A stretch of DNA of 40,533 nucleotides, taken from NCBI GenBank assembly GCA_002344625.1, contig DDUE01000083.1, positions 1 to 40,533 of the forward strand, read 5' to 3'. The notes under the pieces are model-generated. The model worked only from the letters and a program-made list of their open reading frames with translations, did no database searches and was not told the DNA's origin. Shown piece by piece: positions 9,684 to 19,405 of this stretch. The DNA comes from Rhodocyclaceae bacterium UBA2346 (GTDB lineage: Bacteria > Pseudomonadota > Gammaproteobacteria > Burkholderiales > Rhodocyclaceae). Both the position numbers and the translations under genes were made by a program. Positions within the stretch are counted from its first letter, which is position 1. Each line of letters begins with the position of its first letter.

Positions 9684-9761
9684 TTACGACGCGTGCCTGC
9701 CTACGCCTACTACTACGCGTACCAGAGCTACAGCGACGAAAATACGGGAGGAAAGGTTCAT
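9684..9761 (-). CDS. ivbL: ilvBN leader peptide, valine-rich (ivbL-like)
   Basis: A 25-codon open frame, ATG to TAA, lies directly upstream of the ilvB terminator. Its core reads FVAVALVRVVVGVG: seven valines and two leucines in 25 residues. Six of the seven valines use GTA, a codon that ends in A in an otherwise GC-rich region. The arrangement resembles the E. coli ivbL leader (VVVV-R-VVVVV-G), where ribosome stalling at Val/Leu codons prevents attenuation of ilvBN. The ribosome site is weak. Inverted ACGCGT copies (9689-9694 and 9715-9720) flank the valine run and could form the pause hairpin. No standalone function is expected for the peptide. Confidence 0.85.
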   Translation of the reverse strand: MNLSSRIFVAVALVRVVVGVGRHAS

Positions 9762-9789
9762 TACAGCGTCGGGGTTTGTCGAGTGTCCG

Positions 9790-9818
9790 ATTTAACTACA
9801 AAAGCCCGCCCGATACAA
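9790..9818 (-). promoter_or_regulatory. Candidate promoter of ilv leader
   Basis: On the minus strand TTGTAT (9813-9818) and TTAAAT (9790-9795) are separated by exactly 17 bases. They place a transcription start about 20 bases before the leader-peptide ATG. Each hexamer matches consensus only moderately. Confidence 0.4.
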
Positions 9819-9891
9819 GCGGACCGATCGCGACCCGCACAGATATTCACGCTTTGTCGGGACCACCACGCATGGCAGGCCCACCGCAACG

Positions 9892-11568
9892 CTAGGTAGA
9901 AGCGCCGTTGCCGTCCCGCAGCGCGCGCCGCAGGATCTTGCCGACGTTGGTCTTTGGCAACTCGTCGCGAAATTCGATGAGGTGCGGGATCTTGTATGGA
10001 GTGAGGCCTTCCTTGCAATGCGCGACGATCATCTCGCGTGTGAGCGCAGGATCCTTGCGGACCACGAACAGCTTGACCGCCTCGCCACTACGCGCGTCGG
10101 GAACGCCGACGGCGGCCACCTCAAGCACTCCCGGGTGACTGGCAACCACGTCCTCCACTTCGTTGGGAAACACGTTGAAACCCGACACCAGGATCATGTC
10201 CTTCTTCCGATCGACGATGCGCAGAAACCCCGCCTCGTCGATGGTCGCGATGTCGCCCGTGCGCAGGAATCCGTCATGGGTGAACACCCGCGCGGTCTCA
10301 TCGGGTCGATTCCAGTAACCGCGCATCACCTGCGGGCCGCGCACACACAGTTCGCCGGCGGCGCCTGGCGGCACCTCGAAGCCGTCGTCGTCCCGGAGGC
10401 TGATCTCCGTCGACGGCACCGGCAAGCCTATCGAGTGATTGAAAGCGGGCAGATCAATCGGGTTGATCGCCACCGCAGGCGACGTCTCGGTCAAACCGTA
10501 GGCCTCGATCAAAGGCTTTCCGGTCACCGTCCGCCACTTCTCGGCGACCGCCTGCTGCACCGCCATGCCCCCCCCCAACGCAATCCGCAGTGAGCCAAAG
10601 TCGAGCTTCACGAAATCGTCGTTGTGGAGCAGCGCATTGAACAAGGTGTTGACGCCGGTGATCGCCGTGAACCGATGGGCGGCCAGCTCCTTGACGAATC
10701 CGGGTATGTCGCGCGGGTTGGTGATGAGCACGTTGGTCGCGCCGATCTTGAGAAAGGTGAGGCAATTCGCGGTCAGCGAGAAGATGTGATAGAGCGGCAG
10801 CGCCGTGATGATCAGCTCTTCCCCTTCCCGCACATGAGAGCCGATCCAGGCGTGCGCCTGCTGCAGGTTGGCGATGATGTTGCCGTGAGTGAGAATCGCC
10901 CCTTTGGCCCTGCCGGTCGTCCCGCCGGTATACTGTAGAAATGCGATGTCGTCGTGCCCCAGGCGGACCGGCTCGAGCTGCTCGCGTGCGCCCTGGAGCA
11001 GCGCCTCGGAAAACCGGACATGCCCGGGAAGACTCCATGCGGGGACCATCTTGCGAATGCGTCTGACCACGAAATTCACAATCAGGCGTTTCGGGAATCC
11101 GAGCAGTTCGCCCAGACTCGTCACGACGACGTTCTTGATGCCGACCTCGGGCAAGACCTTTTGCAGCGTGTGCGCGAAGTTCTCCACGATCACGATCGCC
11201 TCCGCACCCGCATCGACCAACTGATGCTGCAACTCGCGCGCCGTATAAAGCGGATTGACGTTTACGACCACATAACCCGCACGCAGCACCCCGAACAAGG
11301 CCACCGGATACTGCAGCAGGTTGGGCATCATCAGCGCAACCCGAGCCCCCGGCGGCAGCTTCAGAACACGCTGGAGATAGGCGCCGAAGCGCGCCGATTG
11401 CAGTTCGAGCTCACCGTAGGTGATTCCCCGCCCCATGTTGATGAACGCGACTCGCTCGCCATAGCGTTCGACCGATTTGTCGAACAAATCGCCAAGGCAA
11501 GAGAATTCGTTGACATCGATCGACTCGGGAACACCAGGAGGGTAGCTCTTGAGCCAGCGTTTTTCCAT
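9892..11568 (-). CDS. fadD: Long-chain-fatty-acid--CoA ligase
   Basis: FadD activates fatty acids to acyl-CoA through an acyl-adenylate for beta-oxidation, at the inner membrane. The 558-residue protein starts [20 protein letters not shown] and has the P-loop-like adenylation motif [19 protein letters not shown]. It also has [10 protein letters not shown], the fatty-acyl/ATP motif [20 protein letters not shown] and the C-terminal lysine motif [17 protein letters not shown]. Close likeness to E. coli FadD over the full length (561 residues) supports the name. GAGGAGG precedes this ATG, so the longer in-frame start 16 codons upstream was rejected. It lies upstream of the ilv leader on the same strand. 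Confidence 0.94.
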   Translation of the reverse strand: MEKRWLKSYPPGVPESIDVNEFSCLGDLFDKSVERYGERVAFINMGRGITYGELELQSARFGAYLQRVLKLPPGARVALMMPNLLQYPVALFGVLRAGYVVVNVNPLYTARELQHQLVDAGAEAIVIVENFAHTLQKVLPEVGIKNVVVTSLGELLGFPKRLIVNFVVRRIRKMVPAWSLPGHVRFSEALLQGAREQLEPVRLGHDDIAFLQYTGGTTGRAKGAILTHGNIIANLQQAHAWIGSHVREGEELIITALPLYHIFSLTANCLTFLKIGATNVLITNPRDIPGFVKELAAHRFTAITGVNTLFNALLHNDDFVKLDFGSLRIALGGGMAVQQAVAEKWRTVTGKPLIEAYGLTETSPAVAINPIDLPAFNHSIGLPVPSTEISLRDDDGFEVPPGAAGELCVRGPQVMRGYWNRPDETARVFTHDGFLRTGDIATIDEAGFLRIVDRKKDMILVSGFNVFPNEVEDVVASHPGVLEVAAVGVPDARSGEAVKLFVVRKDPALTREMIVAHCKEGLTPYKIPHLIEFRDELPKTNVGKILRRALRDGNGAST

Positions 11569-11753
11569 CGTGCCTCCTCGAAGCGCGGTCAGCCGCCGTG
11601 ACTGCGCCTCTGACACGGAAACGGGCGACTCAAGCGGCCCGAGCAGCGCGAATTCACGACATCAGCCATGCAGGTCTGTCCACTGCCCGCGCGCCCCGTT
11701 CGATTGCGGATCCGCGCTGCGGACCATACGCCCAAACCCTGGCGGGCCAGCGC

Positions 11754-12203
11754 TCAGGCTTCGCCCCCGTCGGCGGGCCAGTTGCGAATATAGTTCTTCA
11801 GCATGCGGTTCTCGAAGCTCTGCTCCTCGAGGACGGCCTTGGCCACATCGTGAAAAGAGACGACCCCAAGAAGGACGTTCTCGTTCATGACCGGCAGATA
11901 ACGCTGGTGATGATCGACCATCAGGCGCCGCAACTCGTCCATTTCCATATTGGGCTGAGCCACCAGCGGGGCCGAAATCATCGCATCACCCACGGTCATT
12001 TCGCCCCAGTTCGCACCGCCTTCATGCACGGCCTTGAGCACTTCGCGAAAAGTCAGCATCCCAGTCATCTGGCCATGAGAAAAAACCACGAGCGAACCCA
12101 CATCCTGATCGGTCATCGTCGCGACAGCTTCGGCCAGGGTTCTGCTGGGCGCGATCGTGAACAGCACCTTTCCCTTGATCGCAAGAATCTCGCTCACCAG
12201 CAT
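11754..12203 (-). CDS. CBS-domain protein
   Basis: A 149-residue soluble protein made of two CBS motifs (a Bateman module) and nothing else. It begins MLVSEILAIKGKVLFTIAPS. The first motif covers about residues 10-65 (DQDVGSLVVFSHGQMTGMLT); the second covers 75-130 (PNMEMDELRRLMVDHHQRYLPVM, GVVSFHDVAKAVLEE). Such modules bind AMP, ATP or similar ligands and act as energy sensors, but the partner of this stand-alone form is unknown. GGAGA stands before the chosen ATG; a much longer upstream frame lacks homology and was rejected. It sits between fadD and fdxA. Confidence 0.88.
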   Translation of the reverse strand: MLVSEILAIKGKVLFTIAPSRTLAEAVATMTDQDVGSLVVFSHGQMTGMLTFREVLKAVHEGGANWGEMTVGDAMISAPLVAQPNMEMDELRRLMVDHHQRYLPVMNENVLLGVVSFHDVAKAVLEEQSFENRMLKNYIRNWPADGGEA

Positions 12204-12377
12204 TCCAGTTTCTCCGTGTCTTCTATGGGCATATGATCGATCGCGCCATGTTAGTGCATAGTCCTCAAGCCGCAAAGCGGAAAACCCGAATGCATCAAGG
12301 GCTCCGGAGCTGCCGCCGCAACGGGCGTTGGGCTGGGCTATCTCCCCCGCAACCAAGCTCCATTCGCAACCGCCGCG

Positions 12378-12701
12378 TCAGCGGTCGAGCTCGGGCAGCT
12401 TGCCCTTACGCGCGGCCCATTCCTCGGCATCCGGCAGCGGATCCTTGCGCTGGACGATAGGCTTCCAGGTCTTCGCGAGTTCGGCATTGAGCGCGATGAA
12501 CGGCTGCTGATCGGTGGGCACGTCATCCTCGGCATATATCGCCTCGACCGGACACTCGGCCACGCACAGGGTGCAATCGATACACTCGTCGGGATCGATC
12601 ACGAGAAAGTTGGGCCCCTCCCGGAAGCAATCTACCGGGCACACATCGACGCAGTCGGTGTACTTGCAGCGGATACAGGATTCGGTGACAACATAAGTCA
12701 T
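12378..12701 (-). CDS. fdxA: Seven-iron ferredoxin FdxA
   Basis: A 107-residue ferredoxin with [20 protein letters not shown] at the start and two cysteine motifs. C9, C12, C17 and C21 lie near the first ([3Fe-4S]-type) cluster; C40, C43, C46 and C50 follow CxxCxxCxxxCP for a [4Fe-4S] cluster. The C-terminal extension ([20 protein letters not shown]) is typical of the FdxA family. It transfers electrons in the cytoplasm; the partner is unknown. GGAG precedes the ATG by eight bases. It is divergent from trxA, an arrangement often seen beside rho in betaproteobacteria. Confidence 0.94.
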   Translation of the reverse strand: MTYVVTESCIRCKYTDCVDVCPVDCFREGPNFLVIDPDECIDCTLCVAECPVEAIYAEDDVPTDQQPFIALNAELAKTWKPIVQRKDPLPDAEEWAARKGKLPELDR

Positions 12702-12766
12702 TGCAGATGCTCCAACGGGTCTCTCGTCAGCACGGGGCGCCTCTTCCGCGCTTGATTGTTCGTTGG

Positions 12767-12772
12767 ACTATA
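12767..12772 (-). promoter_or_regulatory. Candidate -10 for fdxA
   Basis: TATAGT on the minus strand (five of six consensus bases) lies about 65 bases upstream of the fdxA ATG in the fdxA/trxA divergent region. The best -35 is only TGGCAA at 18 bases (12791-12796), so the assignment is tentative. Confidence 0.4.
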
Positions 12773-12835
12773 GCCGATACACCAACATTTTTGCCACGTT
12801 CGCGCGCCCTCGGGGCCAAATTCAAGGATAACTTC

Positions 12836-12862
12836 TTGACGCGCTGCCTCTGTTGGCATAAG
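12836..12862 (+). promoter_or_regulatory. Candidate promoter of trxA
   Basis: TTGACG (12836-12841) is a near-consensus -35. CATAAG (12857-12862) follows after a short 15-base spacer as the best -10. It lies about 115 bases upstream of the trxA ATG. The spacing is sub-optimal. Confidence 0.4.
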
Positions 12863-12976
12863 TTTCCGCAACACCGGAAACGACACCCGAAAGATCCAAT
12901 CCCCAAAGCGGTTCATGGCTCTCCATGAGCCCGTTCCCATTTAGTATCCTTATCGCCTGCCCTGATGCGAGGAAAC

Positions 12977-13303
12977 ATGAGCGAGCATATCCATCACATT
13001 ACCGACGCCAGTTTCGAAGCGGAGGTTCTTCAGGAACAAACGCCCGTACTGGTCGACTATTGGGCCGAATGGTGCGGCCCCTGCAAGATGATCGCGCCAA
13101 TCCTGGACGACGTTGCCAAGGAATATGCCGGCAAGCTCAAGGTCGCCAAGCTCAACATCGATGACAACCAGGATACGCCGGCCAAGTTCGGCATCCGCGG
13201 TATTCCCACCCTGATGCTGTTCAAGGGCGGCAACGTCGAGGCCACCAAGGTCGGAGCGCTGTCGAAGTCCCAGTTGACCGCGTTTCTGGACAGCAATCTG
13301 TAA
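12977..13303 (+). CDS. trxA: Thioredoxin 1
   Basis: TrxA is the general cytoplasmic disulfide reductant, reduced by thioredoxin reductase. The 108-residue protein has the standard thioredoxin fold with the redox motif [15 protein letters not shown] (C33 and C36), the [14 protein letters not shown] cis-proline loop and a C-terminal helix. GAGGA five bases before the second in-frame ATG selects this start over the ATG four codons earlier. Rho follows 145 bases downstream on the same strand, a widely conserved trxA-rho order. Confidence 0.96.
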   Translation: MSEHIHHITDASFEAEVLQEQTPVLVDYWAEWCGPCKMIAPILDDVAKEYAGKLKVAKLNIDDNQDTPAKFGIRGIPTLMLFKGGNVEATKVGALSKSQLTAFLDSNL

Positions 13304-13315
13304 ACAACGACACAC

Positions 13316-13340
13316 CGAACGGATCGATGCGATCCGTTCG
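13316..13340 (+). terminator. Perfect hairpin between trxA and rho
   Basis: A 10-bp perfect stem (CGAACGGATC/GATCCGTTCG) with a five-base loop starts 13 bases after the trxA stop. There is no T tract, so it could slow or partly stop transcription, or stabilise the trxA mRNA, rather than act as a full terminator. Confidence 0.5.
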
Positions 13341-13448
13341 CGCGGCGCCGCCTGAGATCTCTGCTCACGCACGGGGCGCCGCAGATTCACCCTACCTCAT
13401 CCCTTCTCATCGGCCTCACTCACTACCGCTTCCAAGCGTCCTGCTGCC

Positions 13449-14708
13449 ATGCAACTATCGGAGCTCAAATCCCTCCACGTCAGCCAACTCCTCGAGATGG
13501 CAACTGCCAACGGCATTGACGGCGCCAATCGGCTCAAGAAACAAGAACTCGTCTTTGCGCTGCTGAAAAACCGTGCCAAGAAAGGCGAGCCCATTTATGG
13601 GGATGGCGCACTGGAGGTCCTGCCCGACGGCTTCGGCTTTCTGCGCTCGTCCGACATCTCCTACCTAGCCGGCACGGACGACATCTACGTCTCGCCGTCG
13701 CAGATCCGGCGCTTCAACCTGCATACCGGCGACACCATCGAGGGCGAGATCCGCACCCCGAAGGATGGCGAACGCTACTTCGCGATGGTCAAGCTCGACA
13801 AGATCAATGGCGAATCGCCGGAGGCCTGCAAACACAAGATCCTGTTCGAGAACCTGACCCCGCTGCATCCGAACGAGTGCCTCAAGCTCGAACGCGAGAT
13901 GCGCGGCGAGGAAAACATCACCGGCCGGGTGATCGACATGATCGCGCCAATCGGCAAGGGCCAGCGCGGCCTGATCGTGTCGCCGCCCAAAAGCGGCAAG
14001 ACCGTGATGCTGCAGCATATCGCCCATGCCATCATCACCAACCACCCCGACGTCGTCGTGATCGTGCTGCTCATCGACGAGCGCCCGGAAGAAGTCACCG
14101 AGATGCAGCGCTCGGTGCGGGGCGAGGTGGTCGCGTCGACCTTCGACGAACCCGCGTCGCGCCATGTGCAGGTGGCGGAGATGGTGATCGAGAAGGCCAA
14201 GCGGCTTACCGAACACAAAAAGGATGTGGTGATCCTGCTCGACTCCCTGACCCGCCTCGCGCGCGCCTACAACACCGTGGTGCCGGCATCGGGCAAGGTT
14301 CTCACGGGTGGCGTCGACGCCAACGCACTACAAAAACCCAAGCGCTTCTTTGGCGCCGCGCGCAACATCGAGGAAGGCGGATCGCTCACCATCATCGCCA
14401 CCGCGCTGATCGATACCGGCAGCCGCATGGATGACGTGATCTACGAGGAATTCAAGGGCACCGGCAACATGGAGCTGCACCTCGACCGGCGCATGTCCGA
14501 AAAGCGTGTTTACCCGGCCATCAACGTCAATCGTTCGGGTACCCGGCGCGAGGAACTCCTGCTCAAGCCGGACATCCTGCAAAAGGTCTGGGTGCTGCGC
14601 AAGCTCCTTTACGGCATGGATGACATCGATGCGATGGAATTCCTGCTCGACAAGATCAAGGCCACCAAGTCGAACGCCGAGTTCTTCGATTCGATGCGGC
14701 GCGGCTGA
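13449..14708 (+). CDS. rho: Transcription termination factor Rho
   Basis: Rho is the hexameric RNA-dependent ATPase that ends transcription at Rho-dependent sites. The 419-residue product has the N-terminal helical and cold-shock RNA-binding parts ([18 protein letters not shown]; residues 50-120 with [12 protein letters not shown]). The ATPase core follows, with Walker [13 protein letters not shown] at 174-185 and Walker [17 protein letters not shown]. The Q-loop and R-loop region is [20 protein letters not shown]. Length equals that of E. coli Rho (419). It runs convergently with the dehydrogenase gene downstream. Confidence 0.97.
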   Translation: MQLSELKSLHVSQLLEMATANGIDGANRLKKQELVFALLKNRAKKGEPIYGDGALEVLPDGFGFLRSSDISYLAGTDDIYVSPSQIRRFNLHTGDTIEGEIRTPKDGERYFAMVKLDKINGESPEACKHKILFENLTPLHPNECLKLEREMRGEENITGRVIDMIAPIGKGQRGLIVSPPKSGKTVMLQHIAHAIITNHPDVVVIVLLIDERPEEVTEMQRSVRGEVVASTFDEPASRHVQVAEMVIEKAKRLTEHKKDVVILLDSLTRLARAYNTVVPASGKVLTGGVDANALQKPKRFFGAARNIEEGGSLTIIATALIDTGSRMDDVIYEEFKGTGNMELHLDRRMSEKRVYPAINVNRSGTRREELLLKPDILQKVWVLRKLLYGMDDIDAMEFLLDKIKATKSNAEFFDSMRRG

Positions 14709-14716
14709 GCGATGCC

Positions 14717-14744
14717 GGCCGGTCCGCCGTCATGGCGACCGGCC
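14717..14744. terminator. Hairpin between convergent rho and hbd
   Basis: GGCCGGTC and GACCGGCC form an 8-bp perfect stem, with an inner GCC/GGC pairing, in the 46 bases between the rho stop and the end of the convergent dehydrogenase gene. It lacks a clear T tract on either strand but is placed to serve both transcripts. Confidence 0.45.
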
Positions 14745-14754
14745 AGCGCCTTAC

Positions 14755-15609
14755 TCAGCGGCCGTAATCGAAGAACCCCTTGCCAGTCTTGCGCCCGAGA
14801 TAGCCCGCCTCGACCATTTCGACCAGCAGCGGCGCCGGACGATACTTCGAATCCTTGAAACCTTCGAACAACACCTGCATCACGGCCAGCTCGACATCGA
14901 GCCCGATCAGGTCGCACAGGGCCAGCGGACCGATGGGGTGATTGCAGCCGAGCTTCATCGCCTCGTCGATCTCGGCCGCCGTCGCCAAGCCTTCGCCGAG
15001 CGCGAACACCGCTTCGTTGATCATCGGACACAGCAGGCGATTGACCACGAAGCCCGGGCTGTTGCGCACCTGGACCGAAGTCTTGCCGATGGCTTTGGCC
15101 ACCGTCTCGACAGCCGCGTAAGTCTCATCCGAAGTCTGCAGACCTCGTATCAGCTCGACCAATGTCATCATCGGCACCGGATTGAAGAAATGCATGCCCA
15201 CCACCGCATCGGCCCGCCGGGTGGCCGCCGCGAGCCGGCTGATCGAAATCGATGAGGTGTTGGTCGCCAGAATCGCACCCGGCTGCATCGCCGCATCCAA
15301 GCGCGCAAACAGATCCAGTTTGAGATCGAGGCGCTCGGTCGCAGCCTCGATGACCAGGTCGCAGCCCGCGAAATCGCCGACATCGGTCGTGGTCGCGATG
15401 CGCGCCATCACCTCGGCTTTCTCAGCTTCCGTCATCTTTTCCTTCTTGATCAGGCGATCGAGGCTACCGCCAACCGTTGCGACGCCCTTCGCTGCGGCCG
15501 CTGCGCTGATGTCGCTCATCAAGACCGGAAAACCCGCCACCGAGAATGCCTGCGCGATGCCGTTGCCCATCGTGCCCGCGCCCACCACTCCAACCTTCTT
15601 GATTTCCAT
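14755..15609 (-). CDS. hbd: 3-hydroxybutyryl-CoA dehydrogenase
   Basis: This 284-residue NAD(P)-dependent enzyme oxidises 3-hydroxyacyl-CoA (short chain) to 3-oxoacyl-CoA, in fatty-acid or butanoate/PHB-linked metabolism. The N-terminal Rossmann motif is [20 protein letters not shown]. The catalytic histidine is in [19 protein letters not shown]. The C-terminal dimerisation domain has [20 protein letters not shown] and [12 protein letters not shown], ending [26 protein letters not shown] directly before the ATG fixes the start; the 60-codon upstream extension was rejected. It is a single-domain protein without a crotonase part. Confidence 0.93.
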   Translation of the reverse strand: MEIKKVGVVGAGTMGNGIAQAFSVAGFPVLMSDISAAAAAKGVATVGGSLDRLIKKEKMTEAEKAEVMARIATTTDVGDFAGCDLVIEAATERLDLKLDLFARLDAAMQPGAILATNTSSISISRLAAATRRADAVVGMHFFNPVPMMTLVELIRGLQTSDETYAAVETVAKAIGKTSVQVRNSPGFVVNRLLCPMINEAVFALGEGLATAAEIDEAMKLGCNHPIGPLALCDLIGLDVELAVMQVLFEGFKDSKYRPAPLLVEMVEAGYLGRKTGKGFFDYGR

Positions 15610-15865
15610 CCTTCCTCCTTCCTGAAGTCCTGTCCCGAGGCGACGCGGCCCAGCATCGAAAGACGAAACAGTCGATCGAGCGCCGGCACCGCAGCACCGC
15701 CCATCAATGCAACCGCAATGGCCACGGGCCGCCGAATGCGGCCGGCGATCGATGCCGCGTCCCGACCTTTCGCCAGTACCGCGGACCATTACGCTCCGTG
15801 ATGATACGTTTTATCGCCTCCAGCGGGCAGTCCGACCGGGGCATGCATGCCGCCGTCCCGGAGAC

Positions 15866-18517
15866 TCAGGCCCTTTTCGCGGCCTTTGGCGCGGGTTTGG
15901 ATCGACTGCCCCGATCGGACTGCTTCGACTTCTTCCCCGCCGCGCCGGACGCCTTCGCGGGCTTTGAGGGCTTGCTTGCGGTCGCCACACGCCGCCCACC
16001 CGCCGGCACGACTGCGCTGGCAAGCCCCCGCTGGCGCACCAGGCGTACCCCCCAGCGGTTGAGCTTGCCGACATCGGCACCGGCATGATCGCTCACCTGC
16101 AGCGTCCACGCGCCACCGATATCCTGGCCCACCAAAGCTGCCAATGACTGCACCGACAGCGACGACCACGTCGCACGCAAGTTATCGGCAGCGCCACCGC
16201 CACGATCATGCAGCCAGACCATGCTCCCCGCAGGCGAACGCAGCCCGACCCGCAGATCGCCGATATAGGTGTGCGTGATGTCGATACTGACTTCGATCTC
16301 GGCCAAGGCCCCCGACTCGGCCACGACCAGCTTGCGCGAGATGCCGTTGGCGCGGTTGTCGGGAATCGTAAGGCCCGGCGCCTCGCTCAGTTCGATCGGT
16401 GCATCGCCGAAGGTTTCGACCGCCAGCGACCAGGCGCGCAAACGCCCCGTGTCCATGGGTGCCAGATCCTGAACCACCAGCACCCAGTCTCCCGCCGCCG
16501 GTTCGCCGACGAAACCCTGCAGCGCCGGCATGCTGGCAAGATCCCAGTCCTTGATCAAATCGTCCGCATTTCCGCCGGCGCGATCATGCAGGCGCACGCT
16601 TCGCCCCGAAGGCGAGGTGAGGCTCACGACCAGATCACCAATGAAGGTGTGGCTGATGTCGACCCCGACCCCCAGCGCGGCGAGCACCCCCTGCTCACCG
16701 ACCGTGATGACATCCCGCAACCCCGCCGGCCGATCGTCGGGAATCGGCTTGTCGGGCGTCGACCGGTAGCGGCCGGCAAGCGCATCGGCCGGCGGAGTGA
16801 TCACCGTTCCCCGGCGCGCCCGCGCCACCGCCGCCTCGGCATCCACACGACCGTGGCCGAACCACGGGCTCCAGCTGCCGTCCGGCAGCCCCGATTCGAT
16901 GAAAGTGCCGTTGTCGAACGGGGCGACCGGCGAGATATCCCAAGCCGGGTCAGGGTCGAAACTGGCAGGCGGCGTGCGCGGATAGGGACGCGCATCCAGA
17001 TCGCGCGATGCGCTCTGGCACAGTATCGAAGCAACCTCGAGCGCGGAGAGTTGAGGATTGGCGGACAACACCAGCGCTGCGACACCTGCCACCAATGGGG
17101 TCGCGCTCGAGGTGCCGCCGAAATCCGCGGTCACCCGCGCAGACTCGCCGGTGGTGGTGGTCACCCCCAACCCGGCAACCTCCATTCGCCAATAACTATG
17201 ACTGTTGCTGGTCGGGGCACACAGGTCGACCCCGCTGCCGTAGTTGGAGTAGTGGCTACGCCGCGCAGTGCTGGCCAGCGCCGCAATGTGCAGGACGCCC
17301 GGAAGCTCCGCAAGGCTGTTCTCGAAGCGCCGGGCGGTGCGCACCCCCACCCACCGCCATGCGCCTGACACCATGCCCCAACCGTTCGAATACGGCACAT
17401 CGCGATTGCTCACATGGTTGATCGGGCAATTGTCGTTGCCTGCGGCCCACAGGAACAGGATGCCCTTGCCACGACGACCGCCGGTCAACGCCAGCGCGCG
17501 AATCCGGTTCACGACCACCGTGGCGGTCAGGTTGAGCGGAACGATGCCCCATGAGTTCGAGAGCACATCGACCTTGTCCGCCACGAAGTTGATCGCCGCG
17601 AGCAGCTTCGAGTCGTTGAGCAGCAGTGACGGCCCCTGCGACTCCCACTTGACCGGCAGCAACCGGCAGCCCGGCGCCGCCCCCACGGTCAGCACCCCGT
17701 CCACCTCGCCGGCGATCACACCCGCGCACGACGTGCCATGATTGGCGCCCGCCTGGTACATGCCGGCGGGATTGGCATCCGGCTCGCCCCGGGTCACCAG
17801 ACGGTTGCCGACGAAATAGCCCCACTGCGCGAACTTGCCATCGGAATCGAAATCGGGGTGATCGAGACGGCAGCCATCATCGGTGACACCCACGACGATG
17901 TCGCGGCTGCCATAGCCTTCGAGCAGCTGCCAGGCACCTTCGCAGCGCGCATTGGCGCGCGGATCGACCTGCGGATGGTTCATTCTCCCATGCAGATGCC
18001 ATTGACGCAGGTAGTCCGGATCAGTCGGCAGGACCAGCGCCTGCTTCTCGGCCAGGTAATTGAGATCGTTCTCGGCCATCTCGACCAAGGGTTCGTCCTC
18101 GCTGAGCTTGACCACCAGCTTGACCGGATTCATGCCGGTATCGTTGGTGAGCCGGAAAAGAAAATCGCGGTCCGAGTAGCGCTCGCACTGCAACAGGCCA
18201 TATCGACCCGCGAACGCCGCGACCTCCTCGGCGCCGAGCGCCTGGCGAAAGCTCACGAATACACGATCGGTAATCAGAAAATCCTGGCCGCTCTCCGCGA
18301 CGGTGTATGCATGGTGCGTCGGTGCGATCGCGCGACTGCGCATCATCGTGGCATCGAGATCACCGGGCGCGACATGCCCCCGGGTCGATGACGGCGACAC
18401 CCGTTCAAGCTCGAACGCACCCAGCGCGCCGAGCGCTTCGGGCGCGGCGCGCACCACGAACTCGTCGGCACGCTTGTCGAGTTCAATACGGCGACCGCCG
18501 CGGTAGGTATACGTCAT
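15866..18517 (-). CDS. S8 subtilisin-like protease with two P domains
   Basis: An 883-residue protein with no signal peptide or membrane segment. Residues 1-180 form an unassigned N-terminal region (MTYTYRGGRRIELDKRADEF). The S8 peptidase domain spans about 195-566: catalytic Asp213 in VVGVTDDGCRLDHPDF, His260 in ANHGTSCAGVIAG, oxyanion Asn361 in LFLWAAGNDN and Ser470 in FGGTSSATPLVAG. Two tandem P/Homo B domains follow (about 600-704 and 715-826), with matching HTFIGDLVVSLTSPSGRS and HTYIGDLRVGLRSPAG cores, as in kexin-like convertases. The last 45 residues are rich in Lys, Ser and Ala. GGGAGGATGCC stands before the ATG. Intact triad suggests activity; substrate and location are unknown. No inhibitor or transporter gene is adjacent. 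Confidence 0.88.
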   Translation of the reverse strand: MTYTYRGGRRIELDKRADEFVVRAAPEALGALGAFELERVSPSSTRGHVAPGDLDATMMRSRAIAPTHHAYTVAESGQDFLITDRVFVSFRQALGAEEVAAFAGRYGLLQCERYSDRDFLFRLTNDTGMNPVKLVVKLSEDEPLVEMAENDLNYLAEKQALVLPTDPDYLRQWHLHGRMNHPQVDPRANARCEGAWQLLEGYGSRDIVVGVTDDGCRLDHPDFDSDGKFAQWGYFVGNRLVTRGEPDANPAGMYQAGANHGTSCAGVIAGEVDGVLTVGAAPGCRLLPVKWESQGPSLLLNDSKLLAAINFVADKVDVLSNSWGIVPLNLTATVVVNRIRALALTGGRRGKGILFLWAAGNDNCPINHVSNRDVPYSNGWGMVSGAWRWVGVRTARRFENSLAELPGVLHIAALASTARRSHYSNYGSGVDLCAPTSNSHSYWRMEVAGLGVTTTTGESARVTADFGGTSSATPLVAGVAALVLSANPQLSALEVASILCQSASRDLDARPYPRTPPASFDPDPAWDISPVAPFDNGTFIESGLPDGSWSPWFGHGRVDAEAAVARARRGTVITPPADALAGRYRSTPDKPIPDDRPAGLRDVITVGEQGVLAALGVGVDISHTFIGDLVVSLTSPSGRSVRLHDRAGGNADDLIKDWDLASMPALQGFVGEPAAGDWVLVVQDLAPMDTGRLRAWSLAVETFGDAPIELSEAPGLTIPDNRANGISRKLVVAESGALAEIEVSIDITHTYIGDLRVGLRSPAGSMVWLHDRGGGAADNLRATWSSLSVQSLAALVGQDIGGAWTLQVSDHAGADVGKLNRWGVRLVRQRGLASAVVPAGGRRVATASKPSKPAKASGAAGKKSKQSDRGSRSKPAPKAAKRA

Positions 18518-18732
18518 GGCATCCTCCCTATTTAATTTTTCACAAAATCAATTATTTATATGTATTTCCGATCTGAAGCGATGGTCGCCACGAACCGGTT
18601 GGGGCGCGGCCGGCGAACATGAACCCGGTATAGCACGCACACCCGTGAATTCAAGCCATCAGCCGGTGCCGGGCAACGCCGTGACCGTCACCCGGCACGC
18701 GTGACCGGAGCGGTAGCCAAGCGGTTTTCAAT

Positions 18733-18738
18733 TAGAAT
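18733..18738 (+). promoter_or_regulatory. Candidate -10 for plsY
   Basis: TAGAAT lies 42 bases upstream of the plsY ATG and matches the -10 consensus at five of six positions. No clear -35 was found. The 263-base region between the subtilase and plsY also contains an AT-rich patch (18525-18572) next to the subtilase start. Confidence 0.35.
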
Positions 18739-18780
18739 CGCGCCATACCACCGCACCGCGAACCCTTCGACCGGACCACG

Positions 18781-19371
18781 ATGAACATCATCCTGCTGCT
18801 TGCCGCATACCTGCTGGGATCCATTCCATTTGCGATCGTGTCCAGCCGACTCTTCGGGCTCGCCGATCCTCGCGAATACGGCTCCGGCAATCCCGGCGCC
18901 ACCAACGTGCTGCGCAGCGGCAACAAAGGGGCCGCACTGCTCACCTTGATCGGTGATTGCGCCAAGGGCTGGCTGGCCGTGTGGGCCGCATTCGCCCTGG
19001 GCTTCGGGCCTGCAGTGGCGGCGCTGGCCGGATTGGCCGCATTTCTGGGCCATGTATTCAGCCTGCTCCTGCGCGGCAAGGGCGGCAAAGGGGTCGCGAC
19101 CGCCCTTGGCGTGCTGGCGGGCATCAACGGCTGGATTGCGCTGACGGCGCTGCTGGTGTGGATCGGCGTCGCCGCGATCACCCGCTACTCATCCGCTGCC
19201 GCGCTCGCAGCGGCGGCGGTGGCTCCCCTCGCAGGCATCGTGCTGCTCGACGACCCGATAGCGATCGGCGTGTTGCTGGCGATCGCGGCAATACTTGCAT
19301 GGCGCCACGCCGAGAACATCCGCCGCCTGAGAAATGGCACGGAGGGACGCATCGGCGGAAAGAAGACGTGA
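18781..19371 (+). CDS. plsY: Glycerol-3-phosphate acyltransferase PlsY
   Basis: PlsY is the membrane enzyme that transfers acyl groups from acyl-phosphate to glycerol-3-phosphate, the first step of phospholipid synthesis. The 196-residue protein has five or so hydrophobic segments and the three family motifs: [34 protein letters not shown] and the C-terminal [17 protein letters not shown]. It starts [20 protein letters not shown]. In many proteobacteria it sits next to tsaD; here a transporter gene lies between them. Confidence 0.96.
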   Translation: MNIILLLAAYLLGSIPFAIVSSRLFGLADPREYGSGNPGATNVLRSGNKGAALLTLIGDCAKGWLAVWAAFALGFGPAVAALAGLAAFLGHVFSLLLRGKGGKGVATALGVLAGINGWIALTALLVWIGVAAITRYSSAAALAAAAVAPLAGIVLLDDPIAIGVLLAIAAILAWRHAENIRRLRNGTEGRIGGKKT

Positions 19372-19405
19372 AACCCGCGCACTCCACCGGCTCGGCCTGA
19401 CACAG

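Noticed and set aside
12702..12976. Possible small minus-strand gene upstream of fdxA (frame 12698-12940)
   Set aside because: It covers both candidate promoters of the fdxA/trxA divergent region and shows no domain or ribosome site.
15840..15851. GGCATGCATGCC perfect palindrome between the subtilase and hbd genes
   Set aside because: Twelve bases, single copy, no promoter context; could be chance.
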